Of a stretch of 34,227 nt of DNA, positions 1 to 8,036 are shown in pieces. Below the pieces are notes generated by a model that was given only the letters and a program-made list of their open reading frames with translations, ran no database searches and had not been told where the DNA came from. Positions within the stretch are counted from its first letter, which is position 1; every line of letters starts with the position of its first letter. This DNA comes from Streptomyces xiaopingdaonensis (GTDB taxonomy: Bacteria; Actinomycetota; Actinomycetes; Streptomycetales; Streptomycetaceae). The stretch lies in contig NZ_AJTQ01000165.1 in assembly GCF_000262345.1 (NCBI RefSeq), forward strand, positions 1 through 34,227. The letters run 5' to 3'. The translations under genes were made by a program, and so were the position numbers.

Positions 1-2060
1 AGGAAGGCGCCCGAACCCATCGCGATGTCGACCACCTTGAGTTCGAGGATCTCGTCGGCGGACTTGAGCTTCCACTGCTCCCGGTCGCCCGTCACCAGTG
101 GCCCGTGCTCGTACACGAGGGGTTCGAGAGCGCCCTCGACGACCTGCTCGGCGAGGTGCGGCGGGGTGTAGTGGGTGCCGGTGTTCTTCCGGAGCGCGGA
201 GTCGGTGACGTACAGGGCGCCCGGCAGGATGACGACGGGCAGGCCACGCAGATCCGCGCGGAGCAGGCCCCGCGCGGGACCGCAGCCGTGGAAGGGCATG
301 AGCCGGTCGGTCAGCTCCCGGTCCCCGTCGCACGCGGAGAGCAACTGCCGCTCGGCTTCGGCGTGTTCGGCCTCCGAGAGCGGGGCGAGCCGCTTCTCCA
401 GCGCCTTGGGGCTGCCGATGCCCGAGTCCTTGAACGCGGCGCTCAGCTCCTTGGCGAACCCCGCCGGGTCGGGCGTCCCGGCGTCGGCGCGGGCACCGAT
501 GCCGAACGGGGCGGCGAGGCGCTCCAGTTCGTCGAGCGGCACCTCCGCCTCCTGGCCCCTCCTCCCCACCAGGCCGACGACGGTCTTGGTGGCGCGCAGG
601 CCGTCGAAGGAGAGGAGACCCTCGTAGACGTAGCCGATCTGCTCGACGTTGAGGGCACGGAAGCTCAGGGCACGGCGCTCGCCCTTGACGGTGACGTACT
701 GCACGGCCTGCAGCATGTGCAGCACCGTGCGGTCGTCGATGACGAGCAGCGGAGCCGGCGTCTCCGCGGCGGCGTCCGGATCGGGGAGGCCCTCCAGCCA
801 CCAGTATGCGGCCGGGTCGAAGAGGGAGCCGTCGTAGGCGGGGAGTTCGAGGTCGGGGTGGCGTACGCCGCCGTACACGGCGTGGAAGAGGGCGAGGAGG
901 CGGTGCCAGGCGGCCGAGCTGTACTCGAGGGTCGCCTCGCCTTCGTCCTGGACGCGCTGCTCCAGCTCGGCGCAGAGCCGGCCGGCCGAGTAGGCGTGGG
1001 CGTAGACGGCGTTGTCGGCGGGGAGGAGGCCGCGTTCCTCGGCGAAGAGGAGGAAGACCACCCGCATCATGACGGAGACGGAGCCCCGGTAGACCTCGCC
1101 GGCCTTCACCTTCCGGTCGGCGAGCCCCTGTTCGCCGCGTCTCCGCGCCGCCGTGTCGGCACGGCCGATCGCCTCGACGAGGAGTTCCACGGCCTGGCGC
1201 ACCTGGACGCCGAGGGCGTCGGTGACGTCCTCCTGGTTCCTGCCCGACTCCTCCAGCAGCGGGACGAGCGTCTCCTCGTCGGGGACGCCGAAGAAACGGG
1301 CGCGGCAGAGCAGGGAGCGGAAGGCCCGGACCGAGTTGCGTTCGGCGGCCTCGTTCCAGCCGATGGTGTCGAAGGTGGCGGTGGTCGTCACCCCTCCCTG
1401 GGGCGCCCACACCAGCGTCCACCAGCGGCCGTCGGTGACCAGGCCGAGGCTGACCCGGTGTGCGCGCAGCAGCCGCGCGAGTCGATCGGCGGGCGTGGCC
1501 GACCAGGCGCCCCCCAGGGCCTCGGGGAGGCGGCGCGTGGGATGGCAGCCCGCCGGGAGGAGCGTGCCGAGGACGCGCACGCGCTGGGCGGCGGCCGCAG
1601 TATCGGGCTCCGCCGAGAGATCCGAACCCGGCTCGACGAGCGCGAAATCGGGGCCGACGACGGTGTCCTCGTGCTCCCGGACCGTGAAGTCGAAGCGCTC
1701 CAGCGGCGTGCCGGGGCCAGGCTCGCGCCAAGTGAGCGCGGCGTCCCATTCCAGGACGTCGGCGAGGAGATGACGCACCCACCCGTCACGGCACGCGGAC
1801 GGGTCCTCGCGCCACTGCGCGTACTCGACGCGCAGCCGCTCGCGCTGCTGCCTCGGCAGCACGTCCAGCTCCGGCCAGTGCTGTTCGAGCACGGGAAGGG
1901 TGAGGAACGGTCCGGAGATCTCCGTGAGGCCGAGCCAGTCCAGATGCTGCGCCTTGCCGTCGGTCTCGCGGGCGAGAGCCGCCGCCATGCCCCTGCTGCG
2001 TCGGGCCGCGGCGGAACGGGCCGCCCCTGGACGGGAGTTACCGGAGGGACGGGTGCTCAC
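1..2060 (-). CDS. drmMI: DrmMI-like N6-adenine DNA methyltransferase of a class 1 DISARM locus (3' part outside window)
   Basis: The reading frame starts with GTG at 2060 and stays open to the left edge, giving 686 codons without a stop. About residues 626-632 read TGTHYTP, the AdoMet-side motif X seen in large Eco57I/PglX-type N6-adenine methylases. The last visible residues read VDIAMGSGAFL, which is methylase motif I for AdoMet binding. The catalytic NPPY motif must lie beyond the edge. The start overlaps the stop of the helicase gene as GTGA, so the two are translationally coupled. Family knowledge: in class 1 DISARM this enzyme marks host DNA while the remaining components block unmodified phage DNA. 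The long N-terminal region before motif X and the adjacent DrmD favour DrmMI over PglX or a plain type IIG enzyme. The assignment rests on half a protein, so the methylase call is firm and the DISARM subtype less so. Confidence 0.8.
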   Translation of the reverse strand, partial: MSTRPSGNSRPGAARSAAARRSRGMAAALARETDGKAQHLDWLGLTEISGPFLTLPVLEQHWPELDVLPRQQRERLRVEYAQWREDPSACRDGWVRHLLADVLEWDAALTWREPGPGTPLERFDFTVREHEDTVVGPDFALVEPGSDLSAEPDTAAAAQRVRVLGTLLPAGCHPTRRLPEALGGAWSATPADRLARLLRAHRVSLGLVTDGRWWTLVWAPQGGVTTTATFDTIGWNEAAERNSVRAFRSLLCRARFFGVPDEETLVPLLEESGRNQEDVTDALGVQVRQAVELLVEAIGRADTAARRRGEQGLADRKVKAGEVYRGSVSVMMRVVFLLFAEERGLLPADNAVYAHAYSAGRLCAELEQRVQDEGEATLEYSSAAWHRLLALFHAVYGGVRHPDLELPAYDGSLFDPAAYWWLEGLPDPDAAAETPAPLLVIDDRTVLHMLQAVQYVTVKGERRALSFRALNVEQIGYVYEGLLSFDGLRATKTVVGLVGRRGQEAEVPLDELERLAAPFGIGARADAGTPDPAGFAKELSAAFKDSGIGSPKALEKRLAPLSEAEHAEAERQLLSACDGDRELTDRLMPFHGCGPARGLLRADLRGLPVVILPGALYVTDSALRKNTGTHYTPPHLAEQVVEGALEPLVYEHGPLVTGDREQWKLKSADEILELKVVDIAMGSGAF

Positions 2061-5000
2061 TGGGACGCCTCCTTGGCGGGGACGGCGAAGACGACGGCGA
2101 CGGGGAAGAGGTACGGCTGCGGGTCCCGGTAGCGTGCGGAGACGGCCGCGAGCTCACGGGCGCGGTCCGCTCCGAGGGATTCCCGGCGCGCTTCCCAGCG
2201 TTCCCGGTCCTCACGGTACTGGCGGGCCTCGAGCGAGGTCAGTTCCCGCTCTCCGAAGAGGGCGGTCTGCTCACCCGCGGCCGAACCCTCCTCGCGGAGT
2301 TTGGCGCGCAGGGTCGCGTCGAACCGGTCGAAGGCAGCGTTGATGCGCTCGCGCTCCTCGCTCGCGCGCGTGGCGAGCTGACTCGTCATGGCTTCCAGTC
2401 GCTCGTTCCGGCGGGCATGCAGCGAGTTGGTGAGCCGCTCCTGCACCTGCGGCCAGCGGGCCGCGAGGCTCTCCCGCAGGTGCGGCGCCGCCTGGTCGCC
2501 GTGGGTGAGGGCGTGCTGGAGCACCTCGCGCTGGGTGGTGACGTTCTGCCACCGCCGGATCCAGCCGTTCTCCCCGACCCAGCCACCGGCGTGCAGGATC
2601 TCCTCGTGGAGCCGCACGCCGTCGTTCCCGACGAGCACGAAGCGGGCGTAGGCACCGACCAGCGTGGTCTCCAGCTCGGGCCGCTCGCTGACCACGGCGG
2701 CGACCCGGTGCAGGCCGACGGTGTCCGGCTTCCACACGGCCGCCGTGAGCAGGCGCGTGGACATGTCCACGAGCGGATGGGCGAGATGGGCGAGGACCAC
2801 GTCGTCCCGGCTCGCCGCGGCGATCCGGGAGTCGAAGGTGACAGGACGGCGCCGGTCCGGACGCAGCGCGTGGGTCAGGCCGCGGGTCGCCCTCTCCCAA
2901 CTGCCGGTCAACGGCGGCACTTCGAACAGGGAGCCGGTCAGGTCCGGGCCGTCCGGGTCGTCCTCCATGTCGGAGAAGAGAGTGTCGGCCTCCGGGCTGG
3001 TGGCCGACACCGGGCGCAGAGGTTGCTGGCCGTCGAGCTCCAGCGCGGTGGCGACGACACGGTGGATGTTCTCCGGGGTGAGCCCGAGTTCGCTCACGGA
3101 CTGGTCGTACTGCGCGGCGAGACGCGCCACCTGGTCGCTGACACCGGGCTGGGTGGCCATGCGCGTGCCTGGCTTGCGGTCGCCGCGGGAGGCCGGTCCG
3201 CCGTCCAGGTCGGCCGTCAGGTCGCCGGTCATCCTGCGTTGGACGGCCTCCGCGAGTACCGGGTTGACGGAACCGAGGTCCGCTTCGACGCGGGCGACCT
3301 TCTGCGCCATCCGGGAGAGGAACTCCAGGTCGCCCTCGTAGGGATCGGTGGAAACCTCGTTCCAGGCGGAACCGACGAAGTGGATGATCCTGGGACTGTG
3401 CTTCTGGCCCCACCGGTCGATGCGCCCGATGCGCTGTTCCAGCTTGTTGGGGTTGAACGGAATGTCGTAGTTGACGAGTTGGTGGCAGTACTTCTGGAGG
3501 TCGATGCCCTCGCCGGCGGCGTCCGTGGCGAGCAGGATGCGGACCTTCCCTTCCGGGCTGTCCGGACGGGCCTGGAAGCCGAGGCGGACCTCCTCGCGCT
3601 CCTCCTTGCTGATACCGCCGTGCAGTTCGGCGATCCGGCCGGGCTCGGCGAGCCCCTCCTGCTCCAGGAGATCGTGCAGCCAACGCTGCGTGTCGCGGTA
3701 CTCGGTGAAGACGACGATCCGGTCGTTCGACCACAGCTCGCCGTCCGGCCGGCAGACGGCCCTGAGTTCGGAGATCAGACGACGGGCCTTCGAGTCGGCG
3801 GTGGCCTCATGGGTGACGGCCCAGCGCTCCAGTGCGCGAAGCACCTCGACGGCCTCCGGGTCCGAGACCGGCGCCAGCCGGGTGGCGCGACCGAGCGCCG
3901 CGTCCTCCTCCTCCCTGACCGCCTCGTCGTCGAGTCCCTCCAGGGAGTCGGCGAAGTCGTCGAACCAGTCGGCGGTGTCCCCGCTGCCCGCGCGACCGGC
4001 GCCGCCGCTGCTCTCGTCGATCCGCGCCAAGTAGACCCGCACGGTGTGCAGGAAGGCTGCCGGGGATGAGAAGAGCCGCTTCTTCAGCAGGAGGGTCACC
4101 AGGTCGGCGGCCCGGCGGCCGTGCTTGCCGACGTGGTCCAGGCTCTTCGCGCGCAGCGCCGCGAATCGGGCGAGCAGCGCGTGCACCTCTCGCTCGGCCG
4201 CGGTGTATTCGACGGTCATCGACACCGCCTCGCGCTGCCGGAAGCGCGCGCCCTCGGCGTCCTTGATCTCCCGCTTGAGACGGCGCACCACGGTCTCGCG
4301 CTCGGTTCTGTCATCGGGCTGCACGCCACGGACGAAACGCTGATCGTCGATGATCTCCAACAGTGCCGTGTACGACTCGAAGTAACCGTTGTGGGGGGTC
4401 GCCGACAGGAAGAGACGGTGCGCGAAGTGCGGCGCGAGGCGGCGGATCAACCGGGTCTGCTGCGAGTCCACGGCGTAGAGCTGCTTGGGAGCGGCCGGCG
4501 CGACGTGATGTGCCTCGTCGAGGATGAGCAGGTCGAAGAAGCGGTCGTCCGGTCCGGTGCGCTCCTCGTCGGGCTTCTCCGGTATCACCTCGTCCAGGAG
4601 CCGCTGGGCCTTGGCTCCCCGCAGCCACGGCAGCGAGACGATGGTCCGGGGATAGGTACGGAAGGGGTTGGCCGCCGTACCGACCGTCCGACGGAGTTGC
4701 GCGCAGGCGGCGGAGTCCACGATCTGGAAATCGAGCCCGAACTTCTCCGCCAGCTCGTCCCGCCACTTGAGCGTGAGACCCGCCGGGGCGACGACCATGA
4801 TGCGATCGGCCCGGCCGCGAAGCAGCAACTCCTGTGCCACGAGCCCTGCTTCGACGGTCTTGCCCAGGCCGACGTCGTCGGCGAGGAGGAGATTGACGCG
4901 CGGGGCGCCGATCGCCCGGGCCACCGGCTCCAACTGGTAGGGCTCGACGGCCACTCCGGAGCGGAACGGAGCCTGCAGAGTACGGACGTCGGCGGAGGCC

Positions 5001-5302
5001 ACGGCAGACCACCGGACCGCGTCGAGGAAGGCGGCGAGCCGGTCCGGCGAGTCGAAGCCTCCCCGGGTGACGTCGGGCAGGGACCCGGCCGGCAGCACGC
5101 GGCGCCCCGGCTCGACCTCCCAGATCACCGAGAGCTTCTCGCCGTAACGCCCGTCCGCGACGGACTGGAGCTCGACGAGTGTGCTCGGCGAACCAGCCGC
5201 ACGGGGGGCGACATGCACCCTCGAGACCACCCAGTTCTGCCCCCGGATCTCGACGAGGCGCCCCTCCTCGGGAAGGGCCTCGGCTGCTGTCTCCCATGCC
5301 AT
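2057..5302 (-). CDS. drmD: DrmD-like SNF2-family helicase (class 1 DISARM)
   Basis: This 1081-residue protein is a superfamily 2 SNF2-type ATPase that is predicted to move along DNA. Visible motifs are DDVGLGKT (142-149, Walker A), DEAHH (262-266, Walker B), SATPHNG (300-306, motif III), ATDAAGEGIDLQ (592-603, motif V) and QRIGRIDRWGQ (623-633, motif VI with arginine fingers). The region before motif I (RVNLLLADDVGLGKT) and the motif III context resemble the DISARM helicase DrmD, and the length fits that family. The C-terminal 430 residues have no domain I can name; about 960-1060 is charged and likely coiled coil. ATG at 5302 has GGGGAGGG upstream. It sits 22 bases after the kinase gene and overlaps the methylase by GTGA, so all three look like one operon. 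A plain HepA/RapA-type helicase is the alternative. Confidence 0.82.
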   Translation of the reverse strand: MAWETAAEALPEEGRLVEIRGQNWVVSRVHVAPRAAGSPSTLVELQSVADGRYGEKLSVIWEVEPGRRVLPAGSLPDVTRGGFDSPDRLAAFLDAVRWSAVASADVRTLQAPFRSGVAVEPYQLEPVARAIGAPRVNLLLADDVGLGKTVEAGLVAQELLLRGRADRIMVVAPAGLTLKWRDELAEKFGLDFQIVDSAACAQLRRTVGTAANPFRTYPRTIVSLPWLRGAKAQRLLDEVIPEKPDEERTGPDDRFFDLLILDEAHHVAPAAPKQLYAVDSQQTRLIRRLAPHFAHRLFLSATPHNGYFESYTALLEIIDDQRFVRGVQPDDRTERETVVRRLKREIKDAEGARFRQREAVSMTVEYTAAEREVHALLARFAALRAKSLDHVGKHGRRAADLVTLLLKKRLFSSPAAFLHTVRVYLARIDESSGGAGRAGSGDTADWFDDFADSLEGLDDEAVREEEDAALGRATRLAPVSDPEAVEVLRALERWAVTHEATADSKARRLISELRAVCRPDGELWSNDRIVVFTEYRDTQRWLHDLLEQEGLAEPGRIAELHGGISKEEREEVRLGFQARPDSPEGKVRILLATDAAGEGIDLQKYCHQLVNYDIPFNPNKLEQRIGRIDRWGQKHSPRIIHFVGSAWNEVSTDPYEGDLEFLSRMAQKVARVEADLGSVNPVLAEAVQRRMTGDLTADLDGGPASRGDRKPGTRMATQPGVSDQVARLAAQYDQSVSELGLTPENIHRVVATALELDGQQPLRPVSATSPEADTLFSDMEDDPDGPDLTGSLFEVPPLTGSWERATRGLTHALRPDRRRPVTFDSRIAAASRDDVVLAHLAHPLVDMSTRLLTAAVWKPDTVGLHRVAAVVSERPELETTLVGAYARFVLVGNDGVRLHEEILHAGGWVGENGWIRRWQNVTTQREVLQHALTHGDQAAPHLRESLAARWPQVQERLTNSLHARRNERLEAMTSQLATRASEERERINAAFDRFDATLRAKLREEGSAAGEQTALFGERELTSLEARQYREDRERWEARRESLGADRARELAAVSARYRDPQPYLFPVAVVFAVPAKEASQ

Positions 5303-5324
5303 ACGCTCGCGCCCTCCCCTGTCG

Positions 5325-6926
5325 TCATTTTTCCTCCGTCATCGTACGGAACAGGTGCTCCAGCCGTTGCAGCAGTGCGGCCACCCGCTCATGCCTGGCA
5401 TCGTTCCTCGGCAGCCACTCGTGCTGCGCGTCGCGCAGCTCCCGGAGCATGCCGGCAGCCTCCGGCACCCCGCCGCGCCCGGCTCGGAGCACCGCGATCT
5501 CGTAACGGGTGTCGAAGACTTCAGCGGCGTGAAGCCCCAGCACCGCGTGCTGGAGGCGCTCCAACCGCTCGTACTCCTCGACCGCCTCGGACGTGCGCCC
5601 GAGATCGGCCAGGCAACCGGCGGCGCCGGAGACGCAGCTCAGCAGATCGGCGTCGGGCCCCTGGCGCTCGGCCTCAAGGAGCGCGCCCAGCTCGCGGTAC
5701 CCGTCGAAGGCATGCCCCAACTCACCAGCCCTGTGCTGGAGTCGGCACAGCTCGAGCCGCGCGACGACGAGCCGTGGATGGGACGCGGAAAGTCGCCGGG
5801 ACCGCTCGGCAACCGTCCGGGACAGCAGCGCGGCTGCCTGCGTGTCCCGCCCCTCGGCCGCCAGCTCCAACACCCGTGCGGGAACGGCCGGTTCGCACTT
5901 CTCCTGCGCAGACAGGTCGGGGGCCGTCCGGGGCGGCGCGGCCTCGTACCCCTGCGGGCGCGGGTCCTGCGCGGGCGGAACCGCACCCAGAAGCCGGGTG
6001 TAGGGCACGGTCGGGTCGTACGCCGCGACCCCGCCGTCAGCCCCGACGGTGGGCTGGTTCGCCACAGCCTCCGCACGACGAGTGGCGGCTTCCCGATCCT
6101 CGAACTCGGAGATCCACGGCTCGACCAGGGACTGCACGGCGGCAGCCGAAACGGGTCGGTCGTCGGGGTCAACGGCGAGCAGGTCCGAGACGAGGGCTTC
6201 GAGCGACGCGGGCACCCCCGTACGCCAGCGGCTGACCGGCGGGGGCTCCTCGCGCAGCCGCTTGGAGAAGAGGTCGATCGGGGCCCCGCAGAGGGGAAGC
6301 CGCCCCGTGATCAGCTCGTAGAGGATCCAACCGAGCGCGTACAGGTCGCTGCGCTGCGTCGCCCGCAGGCCGCGCGCCTGCTCGGGGGAGAAGTATCCGG
6401 GCGTGCCGAGCGGCTTCCCCGGCACGGTGAGAACCGGCGACGCCGGGTCCGGGTCGAGCGCGGCGGCGATGCCGAAGTCGAGGACCTTGATCCGGCCGCC
6501 CCGTGTGAGCATGAGGTTCGACGGCTTGAGATCACGATGAATGACCCCGAGGCCGTGCGCGTAGGCGAGAACTTCGCTGACCTGCGACGCGACGGCGGCG
6601 ACCCAGGAAAGCGGCAGGGGCCCCGAGGCGGAGAGCTCGTCCGAGAGCGTGCGCCCGTGCACCTGTTGCATGGTCAGATAGACACGGCCGTCCGGGAGCA
6701 GCCCCGCGTCGTAGACGAGCGGTACACCCGGGTGTTCCAACCGGGCCATGACCTGCGCCTCGCGTTTGAACCGCTCGCGGCTGACGGGCCGTTCGTCGGC
6801 TCCGCTCTTCATCAGCTTGATCGCCAGTGGGCGGTCCAGACGCTTGTCGTAGCCCTCCCACACCTCCCCCATACCGCCTTTTCCGAGCAGCTTGGTCATC
6901 TCGTAGCGACCTTCGAGCAGCTCCAT
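5325..6926 (-). CDS. cytosolic Ser/Thr protein kinase with C-terminal helical (TPR-like) repeats
   Basis: A complete Hanks-type kinase domain fills residues 1-280: glycine loop GKGGMG (15-20), AIK lysine 37, catalytic HRDLKPSN with Asp132, DFG with Asp150, then GTPGYFSPEQAR in the activation and P+1 region. A proline-rich linker follows, then about 180 residues of alanine/leucine-rich helical pairs that look like tetratricopeptide repeats. There is no transmembrane segment and no PASTA domain, unlike the usual cell-wall-sensing kinases, so it should act in the cytoplasm. I chose ATG at 6926 because AGGAGG lies ten bases before it; the frame is open upstream to 6983 but without a better site. 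It is the first gene of the kinase-helicase-methylase operon, which suggests it senses infection or controls the DNA-acting proteins. That role is inferred from position only. Confidence 0.85.
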   Translation of the reverse strand: MELLEGRYEMTKLLGKGGMGEVWEGYDKRLDRPLAIKLMKSGADERPVSRERFKREAQVMARLEHPGVPLVYDAGLLPDGRVYLTMQQVHGRTLSDELSASGPLPLSWVAAVASQVSEVLAYAHGLGVIHRDLKPSNLMLTRGGRIKVLDFGIAAALDPDPASPVLTVPGKPLGTPGYFSPEQARGLRATQRSDLYALGWILYELITGRLPLCGAPIDLFSKRLREEPPPVSRWRTGVPASLEALVSDLLAVDPDDRPVSAAAVQSLVEPWISEFEDREAATRRAEAVANQPTVGADGGVAAYDPTVPYTRLLGAVPPAQDPRPQGYEAAPPRTAPDLSAQEKCEPAVPARVLELAAEGRDTQAAALLSRTVAERSRRLSASHPRLVVARLELCRLQHRAGELGHAFDGYRELGALLEAERQGPDADLLSCVSGAAGCLADLGRTSEAVEEYERLERLQHAVLGLHAAEVFDTRYEIAVLRAGRGGVPEAAGMLRELRDAQHEWLPRNDARHERVAALLQRLEHLFRTMTEEK

Positions 6927-7413
6927 GCCCGACACCCCTCCTGTGCCCTCCCGTGCCAGCGCGCTGAGTCGCGATCCTCGCATCTACTCAGGGTGAGTTG
7001 TCGAACGCACCCTGCTTCGGCCCCGGGCGAAGGGCACGCCAACTCGCTGCACAGCCCGCCGAGCCCCTTCCCGGCTACCGCGACGTCGTCCTCGCTCCCC
7101 GCCTCGACCGGGACGGGCGGCAAGGGCTCGGGCAGAAAGGGCGCTTGACACGATGACCGGCGTTACCGGCGGAGGCGCAACCGCCGCGCTCCCCGGCGAC
7201 GGACGCCGAGTGCGGTGCCGCGTCGGGTGTTTCGACGGGTGAAGCCGCCTTCATACAGCGACGTCGCACCAGTCGCTGCCGGCAGTCCCGACCTGCCAAG
7301 CAGGCCAACGAGTCTCCCACCCACCAACACTCGTCGCCGCTCGGCTCGTCGAGCACCTCAGCGAAACGCACCTCGACCAACCCGCCCGCACGAACCGACC
7401 GCGGGGTGACCGC
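6927..7413. other. gap upstream of the kinase gene; no intact gene recognised
   Basis: This 487-base stretch should hold the kinase operon promoter on the minus strand. The only structure I can support is a cluster of ACTCA/TGAGT arms at 6964-6998: CTGAGT at 6964, ACTCAG at 6986 and TGAGT at 6994, giving two overlapping inverted repeats 38-72 bases before the kinase start. Short open frames on both strands show no recognisable domain or ribosome binding site. Confidence 0.4.
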
Positions 7414-7965
7414 ATGCCCCGTCCCGACACGACGCCGCCCGCCGGGCCATCGAGAGCACCCCCCGTCCGCCGAAGCAGCGAAACGCCGGCTGGCTGTCAC
7501 CCGAGCAGGACACCGAGACGGTACTCAAGGCCAAGACCTTCGCGTGCATCTACCTCACCGACCAGGACGACCGGCCACTCCAACAGCACTCCGCCTACTC
7601 CCCTCCCACCCATGGCAGCTGGTCGGCGGCACCATGAACCCAGGCGAGCACCCATGGAAGACCGGCGTACGCCAGCACCAGGACGAAACAGCACACACAC
7701 CACCCCGCCCCACCGCAGCTCCTTGCAACGGCGTACGGCCTCCCCGACACCGAGCGGCCGTACAGCACGTCCGGCCTCGTCTTCGACGGCGACCACCCCA
7801 CCCCGACCCCGCTCCGCGCCCTCCTACAAGACCCGAAGGAGCACCACCAAGCCCGCGTCCTCCCCCTCACCGACTGCCAACACCTCATGCCCGACCGGGA
7901 CTTCCGCCACCCCAAGACCGTCCACCGAAGCCCGCCGCACCAGCACAGCCACCTACTTCGACACC
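7414..7965 (+). pseudogene. decayed Nudix hydrolase pseudogene with several frameshifts
   Basis: Pieces of a Nudix hydrolase are spread over all three plus-strand frames in the right order. The first piece starts at ATG 7414 (MPRPDTTPP). A second frame carries NAGWLSPEQDTETVLKAK and FACIYLTDQDDRPL. A third frame carries WQLVGGTMNPGEHPW, the start of the Nudix box. The next piece reads LLATAYGLPDTERPYSTSG then LVFDGDHP, and the last reads EARRTSTATYFDT. At least four frame changes are needed to join them. The Nudix box is also damaged: where the family has REUXEEXGU, the sequence gives RQHQDETAH, so the first catalytic Glu is Gln and the closing Gly is Ala. No functional product is expected. 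It lies between two phage-defence genes on the opposite strand. Confidence 0.75.
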
Positions 7966-8036
7966 CGGGAACGGGACACACGAGCAGCCGGCCATGCCCC
8001 CGTGTCCATCGGCCCGGCGGTGAGAAGCCCGAGGGC

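Noticed and set aside
105..2132. Long open frame on the plus strand opposite the methylase
   Set aside because: It is a GC-bias shadow: no domain in its Gly/Glu/Arg-rich product, while the minus strand shows methylase motifs in order.
4121..6235. 704-codon plus-strand frame opposite helicase and kinase
   Set aside because: It crosses two clearly coding minus-strand genes and its product turns into Arg/Pro/Ala low complexity.
1..6926. BREX type 2 (Pgl) instead of DISARM
   Set aside because: A kinase plus PglX-like methylase could suggest Pgl, but the SNF2 helicase with DrmD-like motifs is coupled to the methylase, and no PglZ- or PglY-like gene is in view. Not excluded until the left side is seen.
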